Below, piece after piece: positions 1 to 20,338 of a stretch of DNA of 64,000 bases. Every line of letters starts with the position of its first letter. Within the stretch, counting starts at the first letter, position 1. Below the pieces are notes generated by a model. The model made no database searches. It was not told the DNA's origin and saw only the letters and a list, made by a program, of their open reading frames with translations. The stretch is taken from positions 62,001 to 126,000 of the forward strand of contig VZTG01009169.1 in NCBI GenBank assembly GCA_013397845.1, read 5' to 3'. A program made the translations under genes and the position numbers. This DNA is from Melanocharis versteri (taxonomy: Eukaryota; Chordata; Aves; Passeriformes; Melanocharitidae).

Positions 1-830
1 TGCTAGGTCGGCCATGTACAAGCGGCACAGGATTTGGGCGAAAACATCCTACTTTTGATTCCCTGATGCAATGAAGAATTGACATAAGAGAGAACTCAAC
101 AACTTCTGAGAATAACTGTCATAAAATACTGCTATGTCACCATTCCAAAAGTGATTTAAAGCCCTGCTTTGACAGCAGGCCTTTGTACACTCATGAAACG
201 GGTACTGTCTAAGTGGCAAAACTGAGGGCAATAAAAAATAAGTATATATTTTATTAACCTTTATTTATACTTACGCAATATCTGAAACCTACTAATTGAG
301 ACAGAAAGTGAAAGCAAACTACACCATTTGATGCACACCACTGATCTCTGGCAAGCAGCATGTTTGCACACTGCTAATCTCTGACGAGCAAACTCAGTGT
401 TACAGAAGCACAAGACCAAGCCTGGAAGATGACAAAAAGGAAAGCTTCCTTTTCCAGCTTATTTACATCAATTACTCACAGGGCTATGCGCTGGCTGAAA
501 AAGGCTGATGAATTTAGGCATAACCAGGGATGTAGAAGAGATTAATTAAAATAATCCTTGAATTGAAGGAAGGATTTCTTTACAGATTAGAAGTAACTTA
601 AATACATAGAAAGCAATTAATATGCAATTTAGTTTGCCTAAATTTGACCTCAGCAGTCAAAAGGAGAACTTGACCTGCACTCAGGAAGCCCCTGCTTGTT
701 ACTGATGAAGCGAATCTGCTCACCTTGCTGAGGTCATGGGTAGACTCCTGCCTGTGGACAGACATCCCTTGCCCACTTCACTTACACTCTTATTCAAAAA
801 CACCCACCTTTCCCAACAGGCATCACTTAC
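1..830. other. ST7L intron, no exon seen
   Basis: This AT-rich stretch lies downstream (in transcript order) of the last ST7L exon visible in the window. I looked on the minus strand for the next conserved ST7L segment, which follows the Lys-Tyr-Asp-Asp at the end of the 831-945 exon, and did not find it. The rest of the gene should lie left of the window. No repeat stands out. Confidence 0.6.
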
Positions 831-3800
831 CATCATACTTGGCTAAAACTGCCTGAACATCTGCATAAGCCTGTAACTCCAGAAGGGCCTCTAGGAGGTT
901 TTCATGGATATTCAGCATACTGAGAAGTGGAAACTCTTTCATCAACTGCAAACCAATAAACAGAAATACATTACATACAGAATTGCAGTCGAATCACTGA
1001 AATACTTAATAGAAATCAGTACAATAATCTAGGATTTTTCGATGTTCTGTTGTCTCAGAGTGTTAGAAACTGGCATGGAAGCAGCATGAAAACAAATGCA
1101 TCATTTCATAAAACCACAGAATGCTTTGGGGTGGAAGCAACCAAAGCTCATCTCATTCCAACCCCCTGCCATAGTAGATGGGCAGGAACACCTTCTACTA
1201 GATCAGGTTACTCAAAGCCCCACCTAATCATGATGTGCAAATCCCATGGGAAAATAATTCAATTAGATTAATTATGATGCCTAGAAATTAACTTAAAACC
1301 ATCAATCAGGAAAATGGAACTGAAAACAATGGTTAACTCAGGATTTTTACTTTTACTTACATCTCTCATCATTTTTACTGCTTCTCGTATTCTTCCAAGT
1401 TTCCTGGCACACATAGCTAGTCTCCTTTTCACATACACCAACACATTGGTGTCTCTTCCTGACCACAAAGACAAAAAAATATTAGTCTATCAGTTTCAAT
1501 CCTTACCTCTCCTAATTATAACTTTAGTTTTACATTTCTGCTCACACAAACCCAACACTTCACGTGATTCAAAGTCCTTACTCAGCTGTGCTTCATGCTG
1601 GGGGCTCTGGGAATGGCAGTTCTGAGATTTCCTGTAAATCATTTCTCCTGCTTTCAGAGCCTGTTTGAAATATTTCTCAGCATCCACAATAGTTGTTGCT
1701 TCTTCCTCAGCCAGGAGGACATATGCAGTAGCACAACTGAAATAAGAGAAAAACCTACTAGTTATTTTGAGGGAGGAAGTTGAGTATTTTTAGTAAGTGT
1801 TAGAAGCACCAGAAATGGGCAAGATTCACCTAAGTTTAAAATGAGCAATTCCCAGTCCCAAGAGTACCCCTTAAGCTATTCAGAACTTTTCTAAAAGTGA
1901 ATTATTAGATGAAGAAACTGATAGTGTGCTCAGTATCCTTCCACTTAATCCTTCACACTAGAAATGCAGCAACTGAACTTATAAACTTACTCATTGTTCA
2001 ACTCTAGAGCTTGATACGCTGCTTTAATCCGGGCTTGTGGGTTCCTCTCTCGCCACGCTTTCTGCATAACTGTAGGAAAAACATGGAAAGGCTGGTGAGG
2101 GACATGGACACCTGTGAAAGACCTGGGAGCCAGTGGAGGTAGCACTGGCTGCCTGGAGCCAGCTCTAATTAACATTCCCTTCCAGTCTGAAAATTCCTGT
2201 CTGCTGTACAATCATTATAAGGAAGAACAAACAAGTGTTTTAATTTCAGCCTGTTCCTATCACAAGCCTCAAATTCTTGCAACAGCTCAGTATGCCCCAA
2301 ATTTAGTTTAAGAAAGCAACACCACCAGGAAGAATCCTCACTGACCATTTCAGAACTCCAACACGGAGCACAGAAACAGCTTGCATAACCAGGCAGATGT
2401 ACAATTCCTAAATTGCTACAGATTTTTGGAAACATTTCCCAAGACTTGTTGAAAGCTTGGCAGGAGCAATTGTTAAACACAGGTTCTTGCACAGACCTGC
2501 ACAGAACTTTAATTTAAGCTTTCAAACAGAACTTCAAAGAAAATAGCGATGGAGTAAGTGCTGTCTTGCACAGGTAGAGTTTTGTACTTAAATATTAAGC
2601 TGGCCAGAGCAGCTGTGGCTGCTCCATCCCTGAAAGTGTCCAAGGCCAGGTTGGATGGAGCAGCCTGGTCTAGTGGAAGGTGTCCCTGCCCATGGCAGGG
2701 GGTAGAGCTGAATGAGCTTTAAGGTCCCTTCCAAACCAAACCATTCTGGGATTCTGTTCCATGATTATCTTTAGATAACTGTCAGATCATAAAGGGTTAA
2801 CGGTTTCTTTTTAAATTTACAAAGCACATTTGAGTGGCACCACACGGCAAAGCCAATCAAAGATACACAATTTATCAGCTCATTATAAAGTGTTCTAGGG
2901 AAAAAGTAAAAAGAGTGAAATCTATTCAGAAGCGTCCTTTGAATTACAACTTAAATTCAAAATTATTTCAATGCAATGACTCTAAACCCCTCCCCACCAT
3001 GCTCCAACTTCGTAAAAAAGGAAAACACAAACTGAAAACCAAATTCCAGGAAAATAACACGCTCAGAGCTACCATTTTCTATGCAGAATTATGAACTTTC
3101 ACACTAAAAAGCAGTTCTGAAAGAACTCCAAAACCTTACATTCATGGAGTTCTGTATCTGGCCTATCTCAAGGACGATAAGAAAACTGAAGAATCTATAC
3201 ATGTTTCTTTTGGAACAAAACCTCCCACTGTCCAGCAAGAATAACGTGGAAAAATATTTGAGTTTTCTTTCGGAAACAAAATATTAGTCTTGGCTCAGCA
3301 AGCGAGACAATTCACTCCCTTTTGTGAAATAAAAACACATCTTTCATATCAAACATGTCACAGCCAGCTGACAAGGAACACCTCCGGAATGTGACAAATT
3401 GACAATAATTCACACCCACACTGACAATAACCAGGTAAAGAACATTTTCTGCACTAAACATGTGGAATACAAGGAAAAAAATCTGGAGACTGCACTATTC
3501 ATTACTAAGGTTTAAATGAGACCACATTTTGGCTGTTGAGAATATAATCCAGGTTTGCAATACTGTGTTAATTATTTGAAATGTGTGAGATCTTAAAAAA
3601 TGTCAGGACCCTGACAGCACTAAAGTTGTAGAGAATGCACAAGGTAAAACAACATCTTTCCACTAAATTTCACTAAACACTAAATTTCAAGGCCAGGTTG
3701 GAGGGCGCTTGGAGCAGCCTGGTCTAGTGGAAGGTGTCCCTGCCCAGGGCAGGGGTGGAACTGGATGGGCTTTAAGGTCCCTCCCAACCCAAACTACTCT

Positions 3801-6337
3801 ATGATTCTCTACATCTATTAAACCTCTTTAGTAGCTGAGAAAGACTACAATTTCACAAAGTATTTGACATAATAACTTGCACTACTTTGAAGTTCACTAA
3901 AAACATGCACTTGAACTGTCCAACACTTACACACCTTACACAGACATCAGTACCTGTGTCTGAAGGCCGAAGGGCATCCGTGTCACAGGTGAAAAAGGTT
4001 TGATGATCTTGAGCAGACAAATTCATGTCATAGTAAGTAAGCGGCTCCTTCCCAGTCACCCACATGTACCTAAAACAGCAGAAATTTCAATAAGAGGCAT
4101 TCCTACTTACTAGCAATGCTGATACCAAGGAGATATGTGCCTAGTGCAGAAAATCTGTAATAACAGACTAAAGCTACTAACACGAAGTTTCAAGTACTAC
4201 TGTTCAATAATCTGTAAAGTTCTAAACAACTTGGGAACTGGCTTCCTAGAGAGCAGTTTTTCCCATGAAGTAACACCAGGAGACTTTTAATATAGCTTAA
4301 TAAAAGAGAATTTAGATTGAGAATCACTGTCTCAACCTCTGAATAAAGTTTTTTTCCTATGCTACTCTCAAAAAACCCTGATGTTACAGTAATATTTTTG
4401 TTCTTAACATTAAAACTGCCAAAGCTTGGCTTGGTGCCTTTTAAACACAGGATTGGTATCAATCACCCCTATAATCTTGCAGGTCTCCAGCTGTCTCCTG
4501 ACATTACCAGTGCAAGCTCTGTGAAGAAGTCATGTGCATGCCCTCGATTAAATTTAAAAATATGCAGTGAAAAGCAAGATAATTAATACCTGCTATATTC
4601 TGCCCCTCTGAAAAGATTGAGAGGATTTCGCCACACTTTGCACTCTGGGGAATAAAAGAAAAACAAGTACTTTTTAAATTAAAAACACGGGAAATATTAC
4701 CTTGATGTTAAAACGCAGTAATGCAAAAGGATTTGTGCTTTCAAAAGCTGCTTTAATTTTATTATTATACAATCATCATCTTCATAAACTTCTGCTATTC
4801 CAAAAATATTTTTGCTCCCCAACATTGCTGGGGTACAAAAGCACATGGTGGGAAGATTAAACACCGCATGTACACTCAAGTAATGTTTACCTTGCATATA
4901 TTTATAATAGTAAATAACTAATGTTACTGAAACAGTTTTAGCTAAATGTATAACATTTCCTAAATCATATTTTTAACAACGAATGGTTTAGAGCAAAAAT
5001 ATATTATATTATTTAGTTTATTTTTACCACTACTAATAAAGCACTTTGTAAGATGTAGGATTTGTCCATCCCTTACGAGCACTAATGCAGAGCCAAAGCC
5101 ATTAAAAGCCACCTCAAAGCTTAAGGAAAGCTGCTGGGACATCAGGAATCACCTGGCATGTTCTGCCTGCTGGTCTCATTCTCACCCGCCGAGAAAGCTG
5201 CTGGGGCTGGGGGGCTGTTCTCTGCACCCCCGATGAGGGGCCTCAAATGGCTCACAGAAACCTGCTCAATGAAAGACGTGCCGTATTTTCGGAAGTGCCA
5301 CCACTCAAACACCTGTCACAGGAGAAAAAAGCACCAGAAATTTCCTTAGGTGACACCCTCCCAGCAAACACGAGGGATGAAGAGTGTTCACAGCGAGTAC
5401 ATCCCCTTGCAAATGATCTGGGATGGAACTCATCTCCTTACAGAGCAACACTAATGATCTCGTTTGGCCTGTCTTGTCATGCAGGATCACTCACAGAACA
5501 TGAAAGAGATTGGAAAAAAACCAGCAAAATTTTAGTCAAATGTTATGTTCCTCCCTCCCCAGGTCATTCAGGTAACTCATAAACCCTTTCAGAAGTGCCT
5601 GTATAGGGAAACTGGGACCAGAGGCAAAAAACCATCATATCCTCTTCTTCTGGTGAGGACATTTCAAGCTGTAGCCCTACCTGTAGTACCAAATTTGTAG
5701 TATGCAACACAGGTGTAGCTTTTTCATTTCACAAAAATAATCTAAAAGAATAAAGGATAAAACAGCCCATTAAACTGAGATGTTCTGCTAAGCAGAAAGA
5801 GGGAGGCTAATAAAGAGACAAGGCTAAGTTAACAGCAATGACAGTCACCAGAAGATTTGGGCCAAAAATATTACCATCTCTTTCTGAAGCTATTAAAAAT
5901 AACTGCATTTCGCAAGCCTTCAAGGACTACACCAAACTGTCAGCCCTGGACCAGCTTGCATCCTGTGCCTGGATCAGGCACTGGTCTCTTCTCTCTGGTG
6001 ACCAGTGACAGGACCCAGGAAGGCAACTGGAGCTGTGTCATGGGAGGTAAACCATTCTGGCATTCCGTACAAGTTATTTTCTCACTCATACAGTCCCAAC
6101 ACACACAGCAAAAGAGTTGCAACAATACATCAGAGAAGTTCCTTCCCAGCACAAAGGCACCCTCTAGAGTCTGATACTTATTCCATTTACCCCTCATAAA
6201 GTGATCTGAGAGGTGCTAAAGTTGTTTAAAAAAAAAAAAAAGTGGACTACTTACAAATATCAGTCCAGATATAAAAGATGAAGTCACTGTAAGGGCAAAG
6301 TAGAATTTTGGAGTCAAAGTGCTTAAGAACACGGTCA
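831..6337 (-). CDS. ST7L: ST7L (suppression of tumorigenicity 7-like), 5' part, eight internal exons
   Basis: ST7L is a multi-exon membrane-associated protein related to ST7; its molecular role is poorly known. Exons in transcript order are 6255-6337, 5153-5312, 4590-4644, 3954-4069, 1991-2069, 1582-1736, 1361-1458 and 831-945. All have AG/GT borders on the minus strand and the phases join without a break, giving about 287 codons. The first encodes a hydrophobic segment (VTVFLSTLTPKFYFAL). Next come FEWWHFRKYGTSFIEQ, then NETSRQN and CKVWRNPLNLFRGAEY, then GKEPLTYYDMNLSAQDH. Later exons carry the repeat-like helical region (KAWRERNPQARIKAAYQ, LLAEEEATTIVDAEK, RRDTNVLVYVKRRLAMCA, FPLLSMLNIHENLLEALL). 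NETSRQN and the LNND-type context favour ST7L over ST7, and the neighbour CAPZA1 agrees. The 3' half is outside the window. Confidence 0.93.
1114..1224 (-). repeat. CR1 LINE 3' fragment
   Basis: Starts with CACAGAAT, the reverse of the CR1 3' end, and continues with a degraded copy of the 'accttccactagaccaggtt' consensus. It lies in an ST7L intron. Confidence 0.75.
2601..2766 (+). repeat. CR1 LINE 3' fragment
   Basis: Contains 'gtccaaggccaggttggatg', 'ctagtggaaggtgtccctgc' and a terminal GGGATTCTGT. These are the usual avian CR1 3' end in plus orientation, inside an ST7L intron. Confidence 0.9.
3686..3810 (+). repeat. CR1 LINE 3' fragment
   Basis: The same CR1 3' signature as at 2601, ending in ATGATTCT. 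It lies about 140 bp left of the ST7L exon at 3954-4069. Confidence 0.88.
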
Positions 6338-7043
6338 CTGTTAAGAGAAACAACACCAAAGATTAACAAGCAGAACTGAAAAACAAAAAGAGCTTGTCTA
6401 CTAAAGAATGCTGAATGTCATGTAAATATATAGTATACTGTAGCCCTAGTAGCTTTATAATGCTACATTGTTAGGGAGAATCCTCACCACATATTATTTT
6501 GTTTGTGACCAGCTGTGACAGTCAATTTTTATACCCAATAAAAAAAAAAATCAGTGTACATTTCTAGACAAAGCATCTTACAGTTTCCTCACACAGTGGC
6601 TGGTGGACCACAGGAAGCCAATTTAACCCGTTATTTCACTTTAAGACAAAATCATGCTGTTCTGATGCAAATTTATATTTAGTGCTAACATACATTTTCC
6701 CCTGACCTCTCCCTCCTGCTATCGAGAGCACAATGCAGAGAATGCAATTATCTAGTGGTGCTCTGACCGTGGTTTGGACTCAAACTGCACATCAACCTTG
6801 CCACATGTCACCAGCGCAGGCTGGACAGGGACAAGGGTGGCCAAGGCAGGGCTCCAGCCTGACAGACTGACAAACTCCCAGGTGGGAGCACATAGTGGCA
6901 CTTGGGTGGCACCAGGGCAGTGCCTTGGCTGCTTTCAGCTGCCCCAGGACTGCCCAGTCCTCGGCTACGTCCCTAACCCTGGGGGCAGGTGATGAGCAAA
7001 GCTGGGATGCAGCATCAGCCTGTAGGCACCACTGGGACAGACT

Positions 7044-7382
7044 CACAGAATCAGAATACCAATTTGTTTGGAAGAGACCTTACCAAGTCCAACCTGTGAC
7101 CAATCCCCACCTCGCCAACAAGACCAGAGTGCTGAGTGCCAGGTCCAGTCGTTCCCTGGGTACCACCAGGGATGGGGACTCCACCACCTCCCTGGGCACC
7201 CCATTCCAATGCCTGACCACCCTTTCCATGAAGAAATTCCCCCTGACGTCCGACCTGAAGTTCCCCAGGCTCAGCTTGAGGTCGTTTCCTCTTGTCTGTC
7301 CCTGGGAGCAGAGCCCGACCCTCCCGGCTGCCCCCTCCGGTCAGGGAGTTGTGCAGAGCCAGAAGGGCCCCCCCGAGCCTCC
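7044..7382 (-). repeat. CR1 LINE fragment ending at a one-base gap
   Basis: Reads from CACAGAATCAGAATACCAAT through segments matching the CR1 3' region in reverse orientation: CCCACCTCGCCAACAAGACC, GGGATGGGGACTCCACCACC and the 'agccagaagg' part. It runs straight into the single N at 7383, so its 5' limit is unknown. It sits in the first intron of ST7L. Confidence 0.85.
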
Positions 7383-7383
7383 N

Positions 7384-7455
7384 CCAGAACGCCGCGGCCG
7401 CCCCGGGACACGGCGGCCCCCGGCCGCTCCCACCGCTGCCGCTGCCCTCCGCCAT
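7384..7455 (-). CDS. ST7L: Probable ST7L first coding exon, truncated by a gap
   Basis: On the minus strand an ATG at 7455 opens 24 codons beginning MAEGSGSGGSGRG and ending in Phe-Trp directly at the N at 7383. ST7-family first exons encode a short Gly/Ala-rich head followed by a membrane segment that starts near a Trp. The exon should end in phase 1, because the next exon (6337) begins with two leftover bases. The membrane-segment half and the splice donor are missing, apparently lost in the gap where CR1 sequence begins. Position upstream of the other ST7L exons and next to the CAPZA1 promoter fits. The call rests on position and weak composition, not strong sequence similarity. Confidence 0.5.
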
Positions 7456-8004
7456 CACCGCCAACGGGGCACGCCGGGACAGGGGCGGGACAGGCACCGG
7501 GGCGGGGCTCCGCCAGCGCGGGCAGCCCATTCGCCGACCCCATCACCGCTGCTCCAGGGTGAAGCGCGGACCGATCGTTCCCCACACCACAACAGGTATC
7601 CCCGGAGGCTCCGGGACGCGGCAGGTCCGCCACTGCCGTGTTCCCGGTAGCGAAAAACCTGCCCGTTCCTATGATGGCGGCAGCACGGCTTCTGCCCGCA
7701 GCTAAGATGGCGGGACCGCGCTTCCGGTCTTACAGCTCCCGGCCGTCGCAGCCCACGGGGCACGCCGGGACGACCAGGGTGGGGCTTCTCCAGAGTGGGC
7801 AGCCTGTTCGTCGAGCCCATCACCGCTGCTCCGCCCGAGCATATCCCACACGATGACCGGGAGCCCCGAAGACTCCGAGAGGCGGCGGCTCTGTCAGCCG
7901 GTACCGCGAGAACCCACCCGTTTTTATGATGGCGGCCGCGCGGCATCTGCCCGCAGCTAAGATGGCGTCACCAGCGCGTTCGGTCCTCCGCCCGGGGCTC
8001 CCGG
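7456..8004 (+). repeat. Diverged tandem duplication inside the ST7L/CAPZA1 promoter
   Basis: Two units, about 7456-7742 and 7743-8004, share a series of words in the same order: 'ggggcacgccggga', a 'cagcc...ttcg' stretch, 'cccatcaccgctgctcc', paired ATGGCG motifs, 'tctgcccgcagctaagatgg' and a terminal 'ctcccgg'. The offset falls from 291 to 277 to 255 bp across the unit, so small indels have accumulated. The copies are diverged, so this is an old duplication and not an assembly copy. Confidence 0.8.
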
Positions 8005-8040
8005 TATGCACTGCGCGGGGCCGGGCCCACAGCTGCCAAG

Positions 8041-17923
<9,883 letters not shown>

Positions 17924-18726
17924 TGCAGAAACAAGGAGGTGTATGAAACATTCGTGTGCAAAAAAACAAATGTGGTCCTATGCCAAGTAGATGGTTTCTA
18001 AACCAGAGCAGCATTTTTTAGGGCTTTCAAAGTTAACAGGTTTTCTAGCCTGAGAGGGAACTGTGGAACAAATAGTTGTCTTTGTGTTTTGTGTTTCCTG
18101 CCACATAAACTTCCTGTTGTAGCTGCATTTAATAGGTCATTTAAATTCAGGCATTCATGGCTCAGAGGTATAGCTGTTTTCAGTCCATGGCTGGAAAACT
18201 TCCTAGCTGGAAAAGCCCTATTATTACCCCAGCAGAGGGTGCAGAGCGTTCCCTTCCCCTGTATCCAGCACTCCAGGTATCCAGTAAGTTGTCAAACCTG
18301 CCAAGAGCTCACAGTGCTGCAAGACACAGTAAGTGCAAGAGAGTGCGTGTCTGTGTATCATTATTCCCAGCCTCCACAAAGGAGATACCTGCAGGCTTAG
18401 ATTTTTCTGTAGAAAATGAGTTTACAGGATCCTTTACAGAATCCCCTACTCACCCAGCTCTTCCAGGGACATAACTTTTTTTTAATCTGAAGATTTGAGC
18501 CATGTTCCCTAAAAGTGAATATCTTTGTTCTCCCCTCCCTCGTGTATGTACGGTTACCAGACATCTGCATTTTTACAGAACTACAGGATGGGTCACTGCT
18601 GATCCATGGGGGCTGGATGGTGATTAAAAATGCAAATGTCTACAGAATAATAGGTATGTTGTGCTTTAATGCTTTCTGGCAGGTTCATAGATTTGTATCA
18701 CAGGTGTATGGATGGATAGTGTACAA

Positions 18727-18736
18727 AATAAATAAA
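18727..18736 (+). promoter_or_regulatory. Candidate CAPZA1 polyadenylation signal
   Basis: Two overlapping AATAAA hexamers (18727-18732 and 18731-18736) about 0.8 kb past the stop codon. Use is not shown by the sequence alone; other A-rich signals follow. Confidence 0.55.
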
Positions 18737-19335
18737 CTTGCACCAAAGTGAGAGAAAAAATCCTTTCCATTTTTCTCAGTTGTGGACAGTTTCTTGTCAT
18801 GCTTAGAGGAGATTTTGGAATGCATCTCTTCTACATGCTTGCTCTGCATCACTTTTTTTCCCCCTCTAACATCAAAACTAGCAGTCCTAACAGTTTTCTT
18901 AAGGGGAGGATGAAGAGATACGCATATGCCTTTCTCAAATCTTGGAACATGGATTCACTACAAAGTGAACCTCCTTTGGTGAACTCCTTCTGCTTTGTTT
19001 GCACTTGGTTATCACTGGGCGCCTTGCAGGTTCTGGTTTTTAAACTGGCTCATGTCTTCCTGTTTTTAAATACACAAAGGAAAAACAGTTGGGAAGAGAG
19101 GAATGGGGTTGCCTGCGCATTACACATTAGGTTTTGCACAGTAATGCCACAAAATAAGTGTTTATCCTTTGTGAGTTTTATCTAAACAAAATATATTTGT
19201 ATTTGCTGCTGAGACTGACCATTCATCCCTCAGGCATCCTCTGTATCAACTAGTCTAGTGCAAATACACCAGTCTTTGTTTAAAGCCATTTGTGTCTTTT
19301 CTTTCATGGTCTCACTCCTGCTAATTCCTGAAGGC

Positions 19336-19490
19336 TAGGAAGTGGTGGAGTCACCATCCCTGAAAGCGTTCAAAAACATGAATGTGGCACTTGAGAACAT
19401 GGTTTAGTGGTCATCATGGTGGTGGTGCTGAGTTGGTGGTTGGGCTTCAGTGATCTCAAAGGTCTTTTCCAACCGTAACAATTCCACGAT
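19336..19490 (+). repeat. Old CR1 LINE fragment
   Basis: A diverged CR1 3' region with 'tggtggagtcaccatccctg' and 'gatctcaaaggtcttttcca', between CAPZA1 and MOV10. Confidence 0.75.
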
Positions 19491-20159
19491 TAAGGCAGGG
19501 ATGGTATCACTCCAAACCCATGGGTGGTGCTCCCACCCTGCTGTACAGACATGGGAACTGGAGGGCCGAGCTTCCAAATTAAAATAAAAACAGTCACAGA
19601 GCTTTAATGCAGCTCCTCACCCTGGAAAAAAGGCAGCAAGGAGGTCATTCCACTCATCCTTGGTGTCTTACTGTAACGTCTACCTCAGACAGTCCTGGTC
19701 GTATCCTACACAGGACAAAGCAGGGCTTTTTGGAGGGTTTGCACAGTGCTACGCACGGAGCTACTCAAGGACAGTTTGGTAAGAGGGTCTCCTCCCTGCG
19801 GCAGCACCCAGGGGAGATGAAAGGTTGTGTGGGCCTCAGGTGCTGTGGGCTGCGGGCCTGGACCCATCCAGGAAACCGCTGCAGCAATTCCAAGAATGTG
19901 AAGCTGAAGCAGGGCCCAAGATAAGGCTCTGCACACACCACAGCTTTTATCTGCCTCAAGGCTAGTCTGCTCCGTGGTTATGCTGGAAACAGTTCACCGC
20001 CAGTGTTCCAGCCTTAAGAGCGTTTCTATCTCTTTGTCCTTCTCCAAATCTTTAGCTAATCATCCTTTAGACTGACTCGTTCCCTGCCTGCCTCCTGGCC
20101 CTTCTCCCCCACCAGCCTTCTCTACAGCCAGCTCCGCTATCCCACTCCCAGCCCCTGGA

Positions 20160-20338
20160 TCCCCCACGGCCGGGCGGGCGTGCCCGCGGCCGCACGGCCC
20201 CTTTCGCTTTCGTTTCTCCCTGCGCGACCAGCCCCGGGTCGGGTCAGCCCAGCCCAGCCCAGCCCAGCCCGGCTTAACCTGGCACACTCGGCGGGGCACG
20301 CCTCGGCACGGCTCGGCTCGGCTCGGCTCGGCTCAACC
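20160..20338 (+). promoter_or_regulatory. MOV10 GC-rich promoter and 5' UTR with pentamer repeats
   Basis: GC-rich sequence directly before the MOV10 start codon. It contains a run of AGCCC pentamers at about 20248-20271 and a run of GGCTC/CGGCT pentamers at about 20303-20334, ending four bases before the ATG. No TATA box was seen. The transcription start is not known. Confidence 0.55.

Larger units (their letters stand above)
17924..20160 (+). other. CAPZA1 3' untranslated region and spacer to MOV10
   Basis: After the CAPZA1 stop there is AT-rich noncoding sequence. Overlapping AATAAA signals at 18727 and 18731 are the best candidate polyadenylation signals, giving a 3' UTR of about 0.8 kb. 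A further 'attaaaataaaaac' lies near 19580. No conserved reading frame was recognised. One CR1 copy is listed separately. Confidence 0.6.

Noticed and set aside
6895..7650. A 251-codon plus-strand frame beside the ST7L/CAPZA1 promoter
   Set aside because: It is made of antisense CR1, then an N, then promoter CpG island.
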